The notes under the pieces were generated by a model, which did not search any database, was not told where the DNA came from, and saw nothing but the letters and a program-made list of their open reading frames with translations. Shown in pieces: positions 29,199 to 41,075 of a stretch of 64,000 nucleotides of DNA. The stretch is from Parus major (lineage: Eukaryota > Chordata > Aves > Passeriformes > Paridae), in contig NC_031799.1 of assembly GCF_001522545.3 (NCBI RefSeq), positions 36,691,522 through 36,755,521 on the forward strand, read 5' to 3'. The position numbers were made by a program, and so were the translations under genes. Each line of letters opens with the position of its first letter. The first letter of the stretch is position 1.

Positions 29199-29420
29199 GG
29201 AGGCAGGCAACTAGCATATAAACAACAAGGCCAGGACAGACTTAAACCTCCATTATACAGAACAAAAAGTTGGAAATAAAATGAACTCATATATGAACAA
29301 TAACAGGTGCAATGACTGTAGTTAGACTGCTTGAAGTCATTGTCCATTTTACAATAAATAGTAGGAGTTGTTTCTAATTGAATGCATTTTCTCCACTTTT
29401 GGAGACACTTTGGGTGTTAC

Positions 29421-29443
29421 GTAAATAACATAATGTTATTTAC
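29421..29443. repeat. Perfect 23-bp palindrome
   Basis: GTAAATAACAT, one A, then ATGTTATTTAC: 11-bp arms with a single-base centre and no mismatches. It may form a small hairpin or bind a symmetric factor. Confidence 0.9.
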
Positions 29444-29989
29444 AGTGCAGTAAGAAGCTTGAAAAATAACATCGTTGTCATCACAGGAGCTGAAATCCAC
29501 TAAGAGCTTTCTCCTCAGGGGAACAGGAGAGTGCTTCACACCACAGACAGGCTGATTTCTTTTACAGTCCTCAGAAGCTCAACTACCCCCTTCTTATTTC
29601 CACTTTCTGTTCAATAAGTACCTTTTGAAGCACGGTGTCAAATGCACCAGCAAGGCTCTTTCTACCAGAACAGGATGTCTGCATCTGAATCATAAATCAC
29701 AAACAAAAACACAGTCTGAGAGACTTTCAGCATTTACCTCAGTTGCTATTTTTCTCCCTCGGCTTCAGAAAGCGAGAAATCTCTAATAATAACCTTACAA
29801 ACAATTTGGGCTTTAAGAATGTCGGGGAACTCGGCTGGCATAACACCAAGACGCTAGCTTTGTGAGTAGTGTGCTACAGAGCTGATAGAATGCACTTAAA
29901 GCTCCCTGTTCTTTCTGTCACACCATGCTTTGAGCTACTTTCTTTAAAACAGCAGTTACTGTAACTCTCAAACACCATAATTCACATAC

Positions 29990-30159
29990 CTCGAAACACT
30001 GTTTTCCCTATCACGAAATCTGCGGGTAGGAAAGGAATTACAGGTGCCTTGCACAGTGGGTTCAGGGTTGCTGAGTGTGAGGAAAAGGACATAGTTCCCA
30101 GGACTTAACTCTCTGAAGCATGTCCAGGCGAAGTCACTGGAATATTTGCAAGAATTCAC
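29990..30159 (-). other. Possible exon-like segment (weak)
   Basis: On the minus strand a good donor-like sequence (GAG then GTATGTGAA) ends a stretch open in one frame. Two acceptor-like sites precede it: a pyrimidine-rich TTCCTTTCCTACCCGCAG giving a 30-nt segment (29990-30019), and TGACTGCACCAG giving a 170-nt segment (29990-30159). The translation of the longer option is not a family I recognise. Such coincidences are common in 64 kb, so this is a lead only and not a gene call. Confidence 0.15.
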
Positions 30160-32077
30160 CTGGTGCAGTCAAAATACAGTCTTCTGCTTGTTTAGTGCTC
30201 CCATGTTAAAATATGGTCTCTTCTTCTTAAAAGCAAGAAATCTTTGAATGAAATCTGCAAAATAAGTGCAGTGGCTGTGCTCTGGAAGAACATCATTATC
30301 ATCAGAGGTGAGCAACAGCCCTCATCTCTGTATCAGCACTGAAATCAAAGGATTCCAAGCTGGCACAAACATCAAGTACTGTAACTTCAGTTGAGGCCTT
30401 GCAGGCAATGATTGTAAAATCCTAATTTTTCCTGTGAATTTGGACTTGAAGAGGAACTGAGACCCACACTTTAGTGTAGATGCTTTGCAGGACCTTCATA
30501 TCTCCCACTCATAGTTACTTTGGAGGGTTCATCTTAACCTACCATTGTCTCCTTGTCACAATCATGTTCATCAAGAAAGCACACCCACTTCTCCTAAAAC
30601 TTAAACCTAAAACTCCTGTTTCATGTGAAGAAGATATTGAAAGATGATTACTTCTGAGTGTGAATAAAACAGACAGTTTTGGAAATCCTTCGAATTCAAG
30701 TAAATGCTAGAACTGCACCTCCCTTCCTTGTGTGCATGCTGCCTGTCTACAAGTTACAGGTCCTGGCAGAAGCATACTTCCCACAGGAAACAAAGACACT
30801 ACAAACCAAATATTCCCACTGTTCACCCATAAATATTTAAATGTTGCTTGAAGAGTGATTTTCAGAAAAAGATTAATTGTGCAGATTATTACCATCCTCT
30901 CAGTGAAAACACTGAATCACAAAAATCAATGGCTTATGTGTAATATACTCCCACTCTGTTTGGGATAAATTTCTTTTCCAACACAAACTCATTTTCCCTC
31001 ATGCTGGCTCATGGTGAAAGATGTTGATGGGTCAAGCTCTACCCTCAGAAATGTACATGCAATACTTACAGAAATCATACATAAGCATGTAGGAACACAA
31101 TTTGACATACAGGTCAAAAATTGTGATTGTTTAAAGCTCTTCTGAGTTGTGGCAGGAGGACAAAATTGCTTTTTGTTTATTAGAAAAAGGAATAAAGAAG
31201 AATGACTTTTCAGGTAGTTGAACAATGCAAAAACATCCGGTGTTCAATATGCATAGGAAGAGGTGCAGGAGCAGGTATAAACTTGCACTTGATTGTACCC
31301 AGGAAACAAAAGTGCAAAAGCTGATCGAAGATTACATAGTGAACCAGGCTCCCAAACAAAGATTTTGGCAAGAGAAAAATTACATTTTTTCTAATGTAAA
31401 AAGACTTCTGTGGATCTCCTTTCTTAATTTTCGTGAAGTCCAGGAGAACGAAAGCAGATCACTGCCCTTATGTTCTTTGGGATGGAACTTAGGAAAAACC
31501 AGAAAAAAACACAACTGAAAGAAGTTTCAAGTGCCACTAGGACACACGTGTGGCAAGCTTTTACTGACTGGTGTTGTTATTCTACACAAATTCTGCTGAG
31601 CCACATGCTTACAAGACAATTCAAGGTGCTCTCACAGCACCTTGGGGCATACAACATCACCTGGGACCATCTCATCCTTCACTGTGCATAGAAAAAGGCT
31701 TTTTCTTGTGTTGCTCCCAGAACCACCCAAGTGACACCACCTTAATATACTCAAAATCTGTGCTCATCTGAGCTAACTGGATTAACCTATGCTTGGTGGC
31801 TAAATGTTGCTCCCTGGCAATGAAACATATACTCCAAATACTTTTGGGGCCTCAGTTAAAGCAAAAAGGTCAGTTACTTATTTATTAATTTAAAAAAAAA
31901 TAATTTGTTTCTCCAATTCTGTGGGACTGATTGCTATAATTTGACTGTCCTGCAGTGCTGCCCATGGATACTGTCCAGCTAGAGACTGTACTACTGCACA
32001 ACAAATTGATTTTTATCCTTCCACACACATCTATTCAAGGTCTGATTTAAGTCATAACGCAATAGATAGCAGGCGGA
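30160..32077. other. Gene-free stretch
   Basis: Nothing supportable. Frames at 31225-31518 and 31470-31691 (plus) overlap one another in different frames and show no domain. The sequence looks like ordinary unique noncoding DNA. Confidence 0.5.
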
Positions 32078-32366
32078 TGTAAAGAGCAGATGAGAAGAGC
32101 AGAACGTCTTGGCAATCCAACAGAGAAAAGCACGACAAACAGTGGTTACCGCGTACCAATTGTTTGCTTAGTCTTGTCATGTCTTATATAAGGGTCACAA
32201 TGGAGAGAAGTCTTAAGGAGGGGCCTGTCAGATGGTAGCATGGAGTGGGGTGGTCTTTGCAAGGAGCAAAGCCTGGGGCAAAGCCTGTGTTGGTGTCTGC
32301 AGATGGTTATGCTAGTGCTCTGCTACTTGGTTGCTTAGTGTAAATGGCTGTCCAGCGTGTCTTTAC
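32078..32366 (-). mobile_element. Candidate small solo LTR with 8-bp inverted ends
   Basis: The 289-bp unit begins TGTAAAGA and ends TCTTTACA, perfect 8-bp terminal inverted repeats in the TG...CA form of a retroviral LTR. Inside, at 32183-32192, lies CTTATATAAG, a strong TATA box. The unit has more CpGs than its surroundings and a 12-bp tandem repeat (GGAGCAAAGCCT / GGGGCAAAGCCT near 32259-32282). The minus orientation is preferred because it leaves about 175 bp of U3 before TATA, but TATA is itself palindromic. No AATAAA follows TATA on either strand and the flanks (GGCGGA versus CATTTT) do not form a target duplication. An alternative is a nonautonomous DNA transposon. Confidence 0.5.
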
Positions 32367-34290
32367 ACATTTTTTTCCAAATCTAGAAAATTTCATATGT
32401 ATGGGTCTTTTTGAAAGAGTGTTAATCTTTGTTTTCCCCTGAAGAGACACTTAGGTAAATAAATGCACACAGACCCACACAAATATGCAGATGTACATCC
32501 GCTTCAAACAATGCCGAAGACAACACCATGTGCAGAGATAAAGCACAGAAGTCAATATGTGCCTCAGTGAAGTGCACATAGGCTTGTTCCCTTGAAAACA
32601 CATACTTAAGTAGCCACTAGCAGCTGTTGAAAAACAAGGATCTCCAAAGTCAACTTATCTTTGAGCATATTGCACTTTTATTCAACTAGCTAATCTTTTC
32701 AAGGTTCTTCAGCCTCACTAGAAACTTGCCCTTGGTGATCTACTCCACAGGACATACTCATTTCATTTCTAGTGGGAGATGTCTGAGATTTTAAAAGATT
32801 GCTTATAGGTTGTGGGGAGAAAAAATTGCCTGAGGTCTAATGATTTAATATTAAGCAGTAGTTTCAAGATGATTACTGGAAACTGGAGAAATCCCTCTTC
32901 GGTATTTATGTGGTTTAAAGACTAAGTGAACTGCATATTTCTGTTTAGTAAATCTGTGGTCAACTTGATCACTTTAATATGGCAGCTAAGGTGGTTGGAA
33001 GAGGAAGTGGTGTATTGAAAAATCATCAGCCTAAATATGTATCAAACCACAAAAAGCTTCCAAGGTCCCCACAGACCACTTTTACTTTTTTTTCTGGCCA
33101 TGGAGGTCTTTTTGGGGGTTCTTGTTTCTTTTATCTTTTTTTGTAACAAGTCCAGCTTAAGTGATAGTAAGAGTCAGCTGGTTCCCATAGAAAAATAAGT
33201 GACTGACAGAGCAGCTGCCATGCTGCTTTCTCTCACTGCCCTTGTCAGAGCTTCAAAGTGCCTCTTTAATGTGGTATATTAACAGCACTGTTATGACAAC
33301 AAACTTTAAGCCCCATATCTTCACAAGGAGTTCTGCTGAGCAGATTTGAATGTGTTTTTTCAATGGAGTCATCAGCCAGCTTTCATCAGAACCACAGAGA
33401 GTGTTTCCCTGTCAGAACTTCATGATGTGACCTGTGGGGCATGCTTTCCTGCTTCTTACATGCACTTCCCAAACTCTTAGCTGGTCACACCTGAGAGTGT
33501 TTTCAGACCTCCCTGCATGGCACCTCTGCATGAGGCATTGCCAGAAACATCTGCAGAATTAAAAAAATCTGGTCCAAGTTTTGCAGAAAAGTTCTTCTGG
33601 AATCTGGAAAAAAAACAGTATTGGTTGATGTTGCTTTCACTGACATGGCATTTGGGGATTCCTTTCTCAATAAAATGCTATCAACTTGAATGTGAAGAAT
33701 TTGGCCACACAGTTTCCACTAGCTTTTCTGGAAATTACATGCTGAAAATCCATTAATTGTTGAAAATACAGGGATTCCTAATAATTTTGTTCAGGTTGTT
33801 CCTGCATGAGTGACATCAACAGAATCTTTACCATTAGCTGGATGAGGTTCTAAAGTAGAAACTTCCATTTTCTAAGTACAAATTCATGTGATTTTCCCCA
33901 TACCGTGTTCTTATAGATGTTGTTTATTTGGGTTTTCCTTCCAAGCTTTCTCACTTCTCCAAGAAAATCATCATTACACTTGTGCCTTTCAAGATGCTGG
34001 ATTCTAGGGAAGACCTAGGAGAAGAGGAACAGAAGACTTATGTAAGTAATCCCTAAAGCTGTCTCTGCTGGCACCAAGAATTGCTCACTTGCAAGAGGCA
34101 AGTAAGCAGTTGCAGAGTATGTAAAATTTCCTTATGGATGCACAAGGAGTGGGAGCATGGCTTCATTTCTGAATTCACCCTGTAAATGTAATTCACAAGT
34201 GGCACTGAATATCAGAAAGGGTTGCAGTGTGGAGGATTAGGATTTCCCCTGAGACTTCCAGTAAGAGCAGTGCCAAGAGCCTTCCTTACG
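32367..34290. other. Gene-free stretch
   Basis: No gene or recognised repeat. A 79-codon plus frame at 33517-33756 has no family resemblance. T-rich runs lie near 33080-33145. Confidence 0.5.
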
Positions 34291-34406
34291 TAACAATAAT
34301 AACTTACTTATACTTGCCTCCCCAGAGTGTTGTGAGGCTTAATTAGTTAATGTTTGTAAAGTGCTTTGCAGATGCAAAGAGTAATATATGTACTAAGTAT
34401 TATTAA
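34291..34406 (+). mobile_element. Ancient MIR/L2/L3-type tail fossil
   Basis: The run AACAATAATAACTTACTTATACTTGCCTCCCCAGAG, then TGTTGTGAGGCTTAATTAGT, TAATGTTTGTAAAGTGCTTT and ...TAAGTATTATTA, strongly resembles the 3' tail shared by MIR-like SINEs and old L2/L3/CR1-like LINEs in amniotes. Only the tail half is recognised; no polymerase III A or B box is evident. Such fossils predate bird diversification, so surviving similarity may reflect either chance or exaptation. Confidence 0.7.
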
Positions 34407-36533
34407 CTGGCAGAAGACTTACACGTGAGAAGTCCCTACAGCCTATTAGGACTAAATTATTCAGCAAGTTCCCTAAAATTATGAAACAAGGGACAGAGAC
34501 CTCTCCCTCAAAAACACTAGAAGACCACTTCCACAGCCTCCCTATGTTTCAAACGCCAAGGCCATGGAATAAATAGTGCCTTGTTCCCTTGTCACTACAC
34601 CCCAAGACGAGTCAGGAGGACAAGGTCTGTGAGAGCTCTGGACCAAAGTGACCTGAACTGAGAGCTGCCTCTGCCCCACTGGGTTAAAGACAAATTTTCA
34701 TTTGTGCCATGGTTACATAGTTTGAATTGTAGCCATCTTCTCCTGAGTGAGATGCACGGAACATCTGCTTCCATGATGCCCGGAGCCTGATTTTCCTAGG
34801 AAGCCCAGAGTTTGGAGCCCCACATTAGCCAGACAACTGCAATTGCCAAAATGGAGCAATGAACAGCAGTATGAATTACAGCATGATTGCTGTGCTTTAA
34901 TACTGATACATAGGTGGAATACTAAGCACATGACTGACAAGCTGAAAATCTTCACCCAAAAAAGCAAACCAAATAAAGGAACAAAAATGTCTCAGATACA
35001 GTTCTTCAGACACAATAGAGATAAGATGTCATGTGATATGTCACTGTTTAGCTGTTTAATTTCCAGCACAATGAGAATTACTTGAACAATTCTTGGCTAC
35101 AATTAATTTTTTATTGTTATTAATCTTGCATTTTCCTCTTTTTTTTTCTTCCACATGCACACCAACTTTACTGTTGAATTTTCAAGTTGACTGTGTTCAG
35201 TACTATCTCCCACCCTCACGCTAAAACAGAAGTATATTTTCTGGCATCCAAAAAGTACAGTGATATAAAGATAGTTGAGAGTATTTTTCCCATCTTGGAG
35301 TCATCACAAACAAAGTGTGTGTCGTCCAATACTTGTGTTCCAGTTCAGCTTACTCCTGAATTATACTCAGAGGTACCCAAACTTTCCTGGTTCTCACTTG
35401 TGCCACAGACACTCTGGGTGACTTTGGACTGTCTTCTTCCCCTGTCCCCTTGTGGCCATGGACAGCCATTTGGTGCCCAGTCATTATGGGGGTGCTCTCA
35501 GGGCTACAACTACGAGAGAGGTTCCTCTCCAGTGCCTGGGGAAGAGGACATACTATTTCAGTTTGTCTCAGCCAAGGGAGAAATGGACACATTGGCAGTC
35601 ATTATCCTGTCTGTCTCTAGGCATGGAAAACACCAACACAAAGCTCACCTTCTGTGGCAAGTCCTCCAGCACTGAAGGTAGAGAAGCTCATGCAGCCTGA
35701 CTGTCAATGAGACACACTGCTTTGTATTGGACACCTAACTCAGCCAAGTGCCCACAAACTACAAATAAAATAAAGGCAAGCCTTAGGAGGTTTTCCCAAA
35801 ACTATGCTTACTAATTCAATGTTTCTAATATCACATACATAGGAAAAAAGTACTTACCTTGTACTCCTGCAGACTTAATATCAAAAATCTGCTTGAATTG
35901 TTTGAACAGCTGATCAATGACTGAAGAAATGATATAATAATTGAATGTTGGAATTTCAGTCACAAGTGTATTACAAAGTAGATAGGTAATGATTCAAGAT
36001 TTTATTTGCCACAGCTGACAAAAACAGAAATGAGCAACAGGTTCCAAGAGCTCAGTATTTTTCACCTGTCAACAATGACTAGGAGAGAGATATCCTGATC
36101 TTATTACAAGGATCTGAATTAACAATACAGTCAGAGGTACTTACTAGAGACACAGAAAACAGCATGTGTGAGGTATTTACTAGGTAGATTTTCTTCTCCA
36201 AACATCTGTACACACTTCTTTCAAAAACCTATTTGTTTGAAAACCACAAGCTGAAAAGCTGCCACATTTCCCTTCAAGCACAAAGTTGTTTCTTTGTGGT
36301 TTTCTCCATTCCCTGTCTCCACAGAACAACTGATGAAGGCTCATCTTGTAATTGAAATAAACACAACCAACATAAACGCATGTGCCATGATACACTAAGA
36401 TCATCTGTTATTACCAGGCCTTGTAGTAACAAGCCCTTTTATGATGCATTTATTCAAGGTTTGTCTTTCCCAAACTGTGGGGAATACTTAATTTGTTTTC
36501 TAAGTTGTACTTTGCGTAACTAAATAATTAATC
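34407..36533. other. Gene-free stretch
   Basis: The plus frame 35187-35675 (162 codons) is among the longest clean frames but overlaps a minus frame at 35350-35592, has no recognisable domain and is judged fortuitous. No other structure was seen. Confidence 0.5.
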
Positions 36534-36554
36534 GCATTGATATTCTATCAATGC
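36534..36554. repeat. 21-bp inverted repeat, ATTGAT half-sites
   Basis: GCATTGATA, TTC, TATCAATGC: perfect 9-bp arms around a 3-nt centre, inside an AT-rich stretch with TAATTAAT. The ATTGAT/ATCAAT cores resemble CUX/ONECUT-type homeodomain half-sites. The binding is inference only. Confidence 0.85.
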
Positions 36555-37502
36555 ATCTTTCTTTAATGGTTAAACATATGTTAATAATTCAAATATCTAT
36601 GGGTGACCTCTTTGCACTCCTGTGATTTTCAAAAACCCCAGAGCTCTTTGAAGGCACTCTATCATTATTGTGTGTGGCTCAAGTTAAAAGCCTTTTGTTT
36701 TTTTTTTTTTCTGTTCTTTTTTTTTTCCCTCTTGAACTAGTAGGTACCTTGCGAGGAGGAGTTCTTTGGACCATCAACAACCTGGGGTTAGTTTTAGGTG
36801 GAACAAGAAAGTTCTAATGTTTCGAACTGCTGATTCAGCTACAGTACTTGAACACAGAGTAACTATACTGAGAGGGCAGAAGAGTGTTACACAGCACAGT
36901 CCTTTTTGTACTCATCTGACAAAGCTTTTAAATTGTGATTAAATTCATCTGCAGACTCTGAAAACCTCTGGATGTTTTCCTAATTCACAGGTTATGTAAC
37001 TATAAGTTATTAGAGTCTAGCAGTCTAATGCTGTCAAATCCCAAAAGAACCTAACTGCTCTAAAACACAGTCTCTCTTTAAAAACTTTGGCATGTGCTGC
37101 TGACAGTGACTGGAGTGATGTTTCCAGGCAAACCAGAAATCTCTGTAAAGGAGCTCAGAAGCAGCAAACACAGAAGTCTTTTTCTGTCTAAGAGGCATTT
37201 ATGGACAAACCTTTCCTTATATTCCATATATGGGGGAGAGGTGTCTTACTGTCAGGTTTTCTACATTTTAAGGTGAAGAATAGAGCTAACTTCCCAAAAA
37301 ATAAAGTAGAATCTTATAGCAGAAACCATAAACTGCAACAGATAGCCTCTCATTTCTGTCTACTGTTTTAACATGAAAACAGAGTTCCTTGTTAAAGCTA
37401 AGCTCACATACAATAAGAATTTCTTTTCATCCAGTGGATCTTCATGTGTATTTTTGCAGCGGTTTTCTCCCAAAGGGTATGTCAAAAATCTTGTTGATTT
37501 AA
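36555..37502. other. Gene-free stretch with T-runs
   Basis: Contains long T-runs at about 36699-36728. Short frames only. Confidence 0.5.
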
Positions 37503-38017
37503 TGTACTGGTTTTGGTCCAGATCAGCTGTGAGGGAGCAGAGCCTGGAGCTGTCTGGGTGTGGCTATGATGCTAATGATATTCCATAGCAATTTACATTA
37601 TTGCTGGGAGCTGGTGAAAGGGACTCTCTCTCACATCTGAGAACAAAGGGTGTTCCTCTTCCAGTGCAGCAAGACTGGCAGATGGAGTGCTGAGGTAACA
37701 TTGGTACCAGCCTGTGGGATTGGTTTGGGTGGTGTGGCTGCCACTGGATTGAGATCCACCTTTTTATTGCCTTTATTATAAATATTGTTGCTGTTACTGG
37801 TTTGGGTTTTTGGGGTTTTTTTGTCTCATTGCAATTTCTTGTAAATTTTTATTGTCTCAGCCTGTGATTTTTTGCTTTTGTGTCTCCAATTCTCCTCTCT
37901 GGCCATCTGCTGATGGAAGTGGGGGAACGGGAGGCCAGTGAGTAGTATGTGGTTTTGGAGTATCAGTGTGGCAGGAGAAGGAACCAAGCTGGGGAACATC
38001 ATTACTAAGCCATGACA
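37503..38017 (+). mobile_element. Avian ERV LTR, probable solo LTR
   Basis: The 515-bp segment starts TGTACTGG and ends CATGACA. Its 3' half (TTTTTTGTCTCATTGCAATT ... TTTTTATTGTCTCAGCCTGT ... CTCCAATTCTCCTCTCTGGC ... AGGCCAGTGAGTAG) follows the order of a common bird endogenous-retrovirus LTR. Internal retroviral genes are absent on both sides, so a solo LTR is likely. Flanking 5-mers (TTTAA left, CTTGA right) are similar but not identical, so the ends are approximate and the target duplication is unproven. Family name not assigned. Confidence 0.6.
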
Positions 38018-38222
38018 CTTGAGGCTTCTGATTTACACAGTCTGGAAAATAAAGCAGGTTTCTTAGGTAAACAAAGTTTGGAGACTAATTATGGGAATTA
38101 TGGAAGTGTTTTCTTGGCCAGCAAAATTGTAAACATTGTTCCCACCTTTGTCTCTCTTGTAAACTCATGTGTAAAACAAAAGCAGAGAATGGCTTAGAAT
38201 GGACACAGCATGTGGAGTGGAC

Positions 38223-38246
38223 GCTGGAATGCTGGAATGCTGGAAC
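38223..38246. repeat. (GCTGGAAT)3 tandem repeat
   Basis: Three consecutive 8-bp units, the last ending in C. Seen directly; minor microsatellite. Confidence 0.9.
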
Positions 38247-41043
38247 ACTAGTTCTCCTGTGTTTGAGAAATTATAGTAAATGAATAAACACTTACAGAGG
38301 TGTGTGAGAAGTGTATTTTTGAACAACACCACTCATGATCTCAAAATCAGACATACCATAAGAACATAGGTTCTTTTCCTCTTGAATCACCTCTTCTTTA
38401 AAGTATGGGGAATGGAATAATCTACAATGTGACATAAGAACCTTTTGTTAATTTCTTTTGTCTTCAGCTTTCTCTGGAGAAAGAAAAATGCAACTGTTTG
38501 TAAAGAGCTTATAGCAATTTACCTCATCTGTGCTATGTAGCATCTATATATTGGTACACATTGCTCTACCTTCAATTTCGTGATAACATTGAGAAATAAA
38601 GGTAGTTCTTCCAAGTCCAAATTAAAACATTCATGCTTAGGACAACTACAAAACTGACATTTTACCCATGTGCTACAATAACCTGTTCTTATAACCAAGT
38701 ACTTTCCCCTAGAATGGCTGGGCCTTAAGCCATGCTTGAACACCAAGGGTCCTGTTGCAGGTCCCCCCACACCAAAAATTACTTCAGAGGCGTTCCCTCT
38801 GAAGGGGCTCTGGCAAGTAGCACAATGGTTATCTGTCAGAACCTCCCCAGTGCAAACCAAGGAAAGGCTTTGAAATAGCAGCTCAGTGTCAGGATGAGAA
38901 GATTTGCTTGACAGAGAGCCAAACACATCACAACAGCAATTCAGGACAAACAAATGCACACACACAGGCAAAATGAGTCAGCTTTCCTGAGATTTCCTCA
39001 AAGTGGGACACACATGCAAGTGTGTTACATCCTGACTCTGATTGACTCAGGTGTCAATCAGCCCACCCCTTCTTTGCAACAGAAATCATCCCAGGAATTA
39101 CAAAGTTTAGCTTTTCTAAAACAACAGCAGTCTGTGTCAGAGAAAGAGGGAGACCTTTTCTGAGAGCTTTCTGAGAGTGTGGGCAAGCATTTCAAGAGCG
39201 TACACCATGTCATGTGTCAGGTGACTTGTGGAAATCCTCCTAGTTTTCAGTCCCAAGGGAAAGTCATATATATCTGAATCCATGCACGCTGGAAGAGTGT
39301 ATTCCAAAACAAAGAAATATTCAAAGTTCAGTTTTGAATGTTTATTGTTTTATCTGTGCCTGCTTTTAATATTTATACCTATCTCTATGGCAAAACAAAA
39401 CCATTCTTCTTTTTTAAGGTAATTTTTTACATTGTAGAAATGCTATGCAAGGAAACAAGGCCATATACAGCGTTCTTGGAGGTCAATGCAAAAACAAATC
39501 CAGACCCCTTGCAGGCAGAAGTCTGGCCCAATGGCACAAGCCACCTCAAAGACAAGATTTATGTCTATGAGGACAGCAGGGGTCCTTCTTCAGGAGTAAT
39601 GGATAGTGCTCACAACCCTTCAGTGAACTTTCACATAGCATTGACCAAGAATAATATCTCTTCAACTGCAGTTTTAAGTTGTTTTTGGCTTTGTAAAGCC
39701 CCTCAGAATAGCTGTCACAAAGATTTGGAGTAATATCCCCAGGACAGAATTAACTCTATCCTTTTAGTTGCACATTACAGTCAACCCACTCCTTAAATAC
39801 CATTTAATACAGACATCAAATACAAGTAATTTACCATAATCTTCAGATATACAAATATATGCTCAGATGACGATAACTAACAGCTGTCAACTTGCAACTA
39901 ATTTAAAACTTTTCCTCACAAAGTCACTAGGAGCTATATTACCTAGATAGCCAAAATCATAATCCTTTACATAGCTACTCCATCATAAAAATAAGCATGT
40001 TTTTCTCCTTTGTGTTTACTCTTTTTCACTGTTAATAATCTACATATTTAGGAACATGGTTTTATTTTCTGATCTCTACTTCTATGAGGACACTGCTGTC
40101 GCTCTGAGTTGCTGATGAACCATCTGAGACACTGAAACATGAATTACCCAGCTGGAAACTGCACAAGGTAGTGAAAGAGCCAAAATTTCAACTAAGCATT
40201 TCCAGACCCCAAGCCCTTAGTTCTTTAGATGCCCCAAGCTCTTTGTGCAGGAATCTTGTTGGAAGATGAATCTAGATGAATCAACAGAGTTAAAATAGGA
40301 ACAATCTGATCCTTAATTTAATGTGGGGGTGGATTTTTGTTTGTTGCGGGTTTGTGGGTTGTTGTGTTGGTTTTCTTTCTGTGTGATCTCTGGCTTGCCC
40401 AGGATCAAAAGTACTATCACACCATGACAATCACAGAAAATGCTTTTCTTCCCAGCCCTAAGCCAGATCTTGATAACCACATCATCTCATCCAGAGGCTG
40501 AGATGGCTTTCTGCCTTGGAGCAGAATGTTTGGGGTCCTAATAATGTCCCTTCCCCTCCTATTGTGGCTGCAGTGCCAGAGTCCATCCAGAGCATCTCTG
40601 GTGCCTGTTCCCAGACCTGATTGTCCCTGCACTACCTGGCCGATGGTGGTGGCCCTCCTGAATGGTGAGCCTCTCTTTCCAAGTTGTAGACCTCACAGTG
40701 AATATCTTCTCATGGCTTGGCAACCTTGTGTAGATGAATGGGAATTTTGCAAAATATGAGGACACTGGGGTGAAAAGATCCATTCCTTGAACTGCCAAGG
40801 AAATTCTCACTGTTTATCAAACATATTGGGTTCTGCTATAGAAAACATCAGTTAACTCTGGCAATATAATAAATATTTCAAAGTCATAAGCTGCCTAATG
40901 CCAGGCAAAGGAGACATGATCAAATCAGCTGTTTGCACAACTTGCATCTTTGCAGTGCCATAGAGCCAGGGCCAATCACTTGCTCCTGATTGAGAAATGA
41001 ATTTGGCAGCTTTGGTATAGCTCATGGCCAGCCAGCAGTTGAA

Positions 41044-41075
41044 CTGAAAAAAATCAGTGCTGAAAAAAATCAGTG
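41044..41075. repeat. 16-bp perfect tandem duplication
   Basis: CTGAAAAAAATCAGTG occurs twice in a row without mismatch (41044-41059, 41060-41075). The unit itself has short inverted arms (CTGA...TCAG). Confidence 0.93.

Larger units (their letters stand above)
15658..29420. other. Long gene-free AT-rich stretch
   Basis: About 13.8 kb without a supportable gene. All frames are under 100 codons and conflict between strands. The region holds a 29-bp tandem duplication at 23458-23515, a pair of TCACAATGTGA palindromes at 24561-24589 and short T- or A-runs. A 78-codon minus frame at 22886-23122 reads cleanly but has no flanking splice logic that I could support. The segment probably represents an intron or gene desert. 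Confidence 0.5.

Noticed and set aside
35187..35675. 162-codon plus-strand frame
   Set aside because: No family resemblance, overlapped by a minus frame, and no splice, promoter or polyadenylation context. Frames of this size arise by chance in 64 kb.
38519..38971. 150-codon minus-strand frame, cysteine-rich
   Set aside because: The CxxC-type pairs are irregular and fit no zinc-binding pattern I know; composition equals the noncoding surroundings.
39338..39733. 131-codon plus-strand frame
   Set aside because: No domain or splice context; the start lies in T-rich low-complexity sequence.
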